64,000 nucleotides of DNA from Motiliproteus sp041586735 (GTDB lineage Bacteria; Pseudomonadota; Gammaproteobacteria; Pseudomonadales; Balneatricaceae). A model generated the notes under the pieces. It saw only the letters and a list, made by a program, of their open reading frames with translations. It ran no database searches and was not told the origin of the DNA. The stretch's first letter is position 1; the number at the start of each line of letters is the position of its first letter. The position numbers and the translations under genes were made by a program. Where the stretch lies: positions 163,675 to 227,674 of the forward strand of contig JBFGZQ010000004.1 in NCBI GenBank assembly GCA_041586735.1, given 5' to 3'. Positions 60,940-64,000 of this stretch are shown here, one piece after another.

Positions 60940-61926
60940 ATGCAAAAACTGATTCTAACAGCCGCTATAGCGGCGCTGAGCGCCACCGGCGCGCAAGCGG
61001 CGACCATCTACGAAGCCAAAGGCCTGAGCTACCAGCTCAAGGGCGATTTTCAACTGCAGCTGCGTAAGGACCTTGGCTCGAATCAGAAACTCGACGCGGA
61101 GTTCGACGATCTGGAGCTCAAGAACCGGGTCGAATATGTCCTGAGCGACGATCTGAAAGCCTTTGGCCAGCTGGATTTTGGTTTTAAGGATGCCGCTGAA
61201 GATAAAGGTACTGTCTCTAGCGTTGATTTTGCGGGAACCTCGACAAAGACTCGTCAGGTGGGCAGCAAGCTGGAAGAGGCCTACCTGGGCTTGGATTTCG
61301 GCGGCGTGCGGGTCGCCGTGGGTAAGATGGACTTTGCGTCCGACGAGTTTGGGGTCGAGCAGGCCTATGAAACCAAGACCGATGAAGATCGCTTCGATGC
61401 CCAGGGCACCAATGGTGATGACGTGATCCGCGTGGATGGCCAGCTGGGCCAGTTCGACCTGGTGGCCTCCTATGAGCTGGAAGCAAAAAATGAATCCAGT
61501 AGCAACGGCGAGTACTTGGATCTGTATGTAGCTACTGAGGTGGCAGGCATCGAGCTGGGCGCGGCCTATCAGACCAAGACTCCTACGCCGGGTGCGTCTT
61601 CAGAGAACACCTGGGGTCTGTCGGCCATGTTTGATACCGGTGTTGCCAAGCTCGGCGCGGATTACAGCAGCTCCGATCTGAACGGCAATGACATCGATCA
61701 GCTCAACCTGGTCGCCATGGTGCCGGTTGCCGCTACGACGACCGTTGCACTGGGCATGACGCGTATTGACGACGACAGCGCTGCGGATAAGGTGAACGAG
61801 TGGTACGCCAACGTCACCTATAAGTTCCCGGCGCAGAAAAATGTCAGCCTGTTCGCCGAGATTGCCGACACCGACGAAAACAATGTCAGTCTTGGTTACC
61901 TGGCGGGTATGCGCCTGAAGTTCTAA
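60940..61926 (+). CDS. General porin (Gram-negative porin family)
   Basis: 328 residues from ATG 60940 (MQKLILTAAIAALSATGAQA signal). The mature part is a 16-strand-type beta barrel: acidic, with alternating hydrophobic residues, QLRKDLGSNQKLDAEFDDLEL near the start, and the C-terminal GYLAGMRLKF ending in Phe, the outer-membrane insertion signal. Non-specific or weakly specific solute channel. A terminator follows at 61955. Confidence 0.9.
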   Translation: MQKLILTAAIAALSATGAQAATIYEAKGLSYQLKGDFQLQLRKDLGSNQKLDAEFDDLELKNRVEYVLSDDLKAFGQLDFGFKDAAEDKGTVSSVDFAGTSTKTRQVGSKLEEAYLGLDFGGVRVAVGKMDFASDEFGVEQAYETKTDEDRFDAQGTNGDDVIRVDGQLGQFDLVASYELEAKNESSSNGEYLDLYVATEVAGIELGAAYQTKTPTPGASSENTWGLSAMFDTGVAKLGADYSSSDLNGNDIDQLNLVAMVPVAATTTVALGMTRIDDDSAADKVNEWYANVTYKFPAQKNVSLFAEIADTDENNVSLGYLAGMRLKF

Positions 61927-61954
61927 TCTCGACTGGCGTATTCAGCACCCGAAT

Positions 61955-61976
61955 AAGGCTGGCGTTTGCCAGCCTT
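61955..61976. terminator. Terminator after the porin gene
   Basis: AAGGCTGGC (61955-61963) pairs with GCCAGCCTT (61968-61976), 4-base loop. Followed by TGTCTATTTT. Sits between convergent porin and MFS genes. Confidence 0.8.
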
Positions 61977-62006
61977 TGTCTATTTTGCGGTAACGAATCT
62001 GCTGGG

Positions 62007-63224
62007 CTATGCCGCTTGCATCCGTAAGCGCGGCACCGGGCGCTCATCGATCACGATATGAATCAGTGCGGTCAGCAGGGCGATACCTGCCGCCGACCAC
62101 CAGACCAGGGTGTAAGCACCGGTCTGGTCATACAGATAACCACCCAGCCAGACCCCCATAAATGAACCCAACTGGTGGTTTAAAAACACGATGCCGTACA
62201 GCGTGCCCATATGTTTGAGGCCGAACATCTGCGCCACTAATCCCGAGGTCGGCGGTACGGTGGCCAGCCATAAAAAGCCGGTCACCATCGAAAACAGGTA
62301 CACCGAGGTGGTGCTCATCGGTAGCAGCATAAAGGCCGCGATGGCCACCGCGCGTAGCGCATAGATGATCCCCAAGAGGGTTTTCTTCGAGTACCTGCCC
62401 GACCAAGAGCCAAACAGCAGGCAGCCGGCGATATTAAACAGGCCGATCAATGACAGACTGATGACCGCGACCCGAGCGTCAAAACCCTGGTCGGCTAAAA
62501 AGGCCGGCATGTGCACGGTAATAAAGGCCAGCTGAAAGCCACAGACAAAAAAACCGGCGATCAATAGCCAGTAATGCACATGGCCTCTAGCCTCTCGCAG
62601 GGCTTCGGTTAGGCTTTGCTGTGGGGCCGCTGCCTGGTTGGCTGCAGCCTGGACGCCATCCTGGCGGAATGCAGAGGCCAGCAGTAGCATGCACAGGGCG
62701 CCACCGGCGAGCAGCAGTAGCGCCATTTGCCAGCCGTAGCTGGCAATAAACGCCTGCGCCACCGGGATCACCAGCAGCTGTCCGGCAGAGCCCGCGGCGG
62801 TACCCAGTCCCAGCGCAAAGGCGCGCTTTTCTGGGGCTACCATCCGTGCCAGTGCCGGCAGCACCACGCCAAAACCGGTTCCGGCAATGGCCATCCCAAT
62901 CAGCACGCCGGCCCCCAGGTGTAATCCCAGAGCGGAGTCGGCGGTGGCGGTGATGTACAATCCTAGAGCGTACAGCAGGGTGCCGCCCACCAGCACCTTG
63001 GCGGTGCCGAAACGATCGGCGATGGCACCGGCAAAGGGCTGGAACAATCCCCAACACAGGTTTTGCAGCGCCAGTGACAAGGCAAATACTTCGCGCCCAT
63101 AACCGAACTGGGTTGAAATCGGCGTCATAAAAAAACCCATGGACGAGCGGATGCCAAAGTTGATCGCCAATAAGACGCAGGCAAAGGCTACGAACAGGCT
63201 GAATAGTTTTACTGGGGTGGTCAT
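62007..63224 (-). CDS. MFS transporter
   Basis: 405 residues with twelve membrane helices. The first half has the MFS loop form GAIADRFGTAKVLVGG, the second WSGRYSKKTL. An oxalate/formate-antiporter-like or monocarboxylate-type member by overall look (FGYGREVFALSLALQNLCWG, GLKHMGTLYGIVFLNHQLGSF). Substrate unknown. Single gene. Confidence 0.85.
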   Translation of the reverse strand: MTTPVKLFSLFVAFACVLLAINFGIRSSMGFFMTPISTQFGYGREVFALSLALQNLCWGLFQPFAGAIADRFGTAKVLVGGTLLYALGLYITATADSALGLHLGAGVLIGMAIAGTGFGVVLPALARMVAPEKRAFALGLGTAAGSAGQLLVIPVAQAFIASYGWQMALLLLAGGALCMLLLASAFRQDGVQAAANQAAAPQQSLTEALREARGHVHYWLLIAGFFVCGFQLAFITVHMPAFLADQGFDARVAVISLSLIGLFNIAGCLLFGSWSGRYSKKTLLGIIYALRAVAIAAFMLLPMSTTSVYLFSMVTGFLWLATVPPTSGLVAQMFGLKHMGTLYGIVFLNHQLGSFMGVWLGGYLYDQTGAYTLVWWSAAGIALLTALIHIVIDERPVPRLRMQAA

Positions 63225-63560
63225 AGATAGGTTTCCGCGGGGTGGCGTCTATTGGCAACTATTGGGGGCGCGCTAATTGTCGCCATTCTGCATCAGCTGT
63301 TCCTAAGCGTTAGCGGCAGCAATCGCTCTGGGCCGCCTAGCTCAGGCGCAAAAGAGGGCGATTCTAGCGTATTTAGGCAACGCTGTATTGAGACCCTGCT
63401 GGTGGCTGCGCCGCAGGCGGATAGGTTGGCGCGCCGATGCCGCCAAGATGATAGACAGAGATGATAGACAGAGTCGCTATTGCGGCCGGGTTTCCGTAAA
63501 ATCCGGCAAACGCTCGGTACCGTCCGGGTGATCTTCTGACTTGGGCTCTTCAGGGTAATT
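63225..63560. other. Intergenic region before the DUF6172 gene
   Basis: 336 nt. Holds an exact 13-bp tandem duplication (63447-63472) and otherwise no gene or recognised signal. Confidence 0.5.
63447..63472. repeat. 13-bp perfect tandem duplication
   Basis: GATGATAGACAGA occurs twice head to tail (63447-63459 and 63460-63472). Similar in size to the duplications at 18948 and 28528. Confidence 0.9.
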
Positions 63561-63860
63561 ATGAGAAAAACCTTTGTACTGACACATGAGAAAATTAAAT
63601 TGGCTCGCATGGTCGATGCCGCCAAGCATGACGTTAAAAAATATTTGAAAAGAGAACGCAATAAAAAATTACCCGAGGGGGCTGATTTTTGGGATTTCGA
63701 TTGCCGGTTCGGGCTTACTCAGGCTCAAGCCCGTCCTATCTCGCTGTCGCAGATCAACAAGTCGATCGATGAGGCTGAGGCGCTCCAGGTCGAATCCTTT
63801 TATTTGGAAATCCTGGCAAGACCGGGTCATCGTAGCGCGCCTGGCAGCTCCGCTGAGTGA
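63561..63860 (+). CDS. DUF6172 family protein
   Basis: 99 residues, basic then acidic. The start MRKTFVLTHEKIKLARMVDAAKHDVKKYLKRERNKKLPEGADFWDFDC (split by positions 1-20, 21-40 and 41-48) is the family pattern: a Lys/Arg-rich helix then P-E-G-x-D-F-W-D-F-D-C. Function unknown; the basic helix suggests nucleic-acid or ribosome contact, which is only inference. The last 140 nt of the window after it show no gene. Confidence 0.75.
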   Translation: MRKTFVLTHEKIKLARMVDAAKHDVKKYLKRERNKKLPEGADFWDFDCRFGLTQAQARPISLSQINKSIDEAEALQVESFYLEILARPGHRSAPGSSAE

Positions 63861-64000
63861 TAAGTGGGGTCACCCATTAGCCAACTCCGGTCAACAGGGC
63901 GCAGAAGTTCTTGAGCTTAAACGCCCTGCATAATTTTCTAATTAACCCTGGCCTTGCACACGCGTCCGAATTTTCAATCATCGTGCTGCTTCATAAAGAA

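Overview
The window is chromosomal DNA from a gammaproteobacterium of the Pseudomonadales/Oceanospirillales type, probably marine or halotolerant. The evidence is gene content and order: topA, a DUF6586-type gene, a small gene, sulA and lexA lie together as I recall them in Pseudomonas, and uup and slt are close by. There is a complete cbb3 oxidase locus with Anr/FNR regulators, a class I PHA synthase, a TRAP transporter and an NhaD-type Na+/H+ antiporter. The species is not identifiable from the sequence alone. I saw no rRNA, tRNA, CRISPR array, transposase or prophage gene.

Layout. 1-2436: 3' part of a TRAP large permease with an unusual C-terminal coiled-coil extension. 2509-5228: btuF-btuC-btuD, cobalamin-type ABC importer. 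5229-10758: an accessory, partly AT-rich island. It holds a ClpP-like lipoprotein, an 850-nt spacer with palindromes, a secreted protein made mostly of about 45 Asn/Asp-rich repeats, two smaller secreted proteins and a periplasmic C39 peptidase. It resembles functional-amyloid (Fap-like) loci in logic but is not a standard one. 10912-13428: GGDEF-EAL protein. 13774-16515: Nif3-like, queE, rdgC, apt. 16564-30743: the micro-aerobic block, with Anr, hemN, ccoNOQP, ccoGHIS, two unknown membrane proteins, a TauE/SafE protein and a second Anr-like regulator. 31023-41960: rlmM, ABM protein, tusA, proQ, phaC, glutaredoxin-like, tatD, slt, uup, usp and two small genes. 42307-49264: topA, two small genes, then sulA-lexA divergent from dinG around SOS boxes. 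49452-57436: rhlB, gpsA, sixA, a PglL-type ligase, a DUF4892/OmpA-like protein, a CHMI-like protein and nhaD. 57470-63860: tex, a DUF2057 protein, a porin, an MFS transporter and a DUF6172 protein.

How the genes work together. Anr should sense low oxygen through its FeS cluster and switch on ccoN through the box at 19249. CcoG/H/I/S then supply copper and assemble the oxidase, and HemN makes haem precursors without oxygen. LexA should control its own gene, sulA and dinG from shared operators. In the accessory island, two proteases (one ClpP-like and predicted lipid-anchored, one C39) sit with three secreted proteins that share a C-terminal motif, which suggests a dedicated export or assembly system for an extracellular matrix fibre or adhesin.

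At a larger scale, spacers across the window contain many short (9-21 bp) imperfect tandem duplications, and the 1.5-kb repeat gene may be an extreme case of the same slippage tendency. Start codons were adjusted from the longest frame wherever family length or a Shine-Dalgarno sequence argued for it. All functional names rest on motif recognition by eye; no database search was run.
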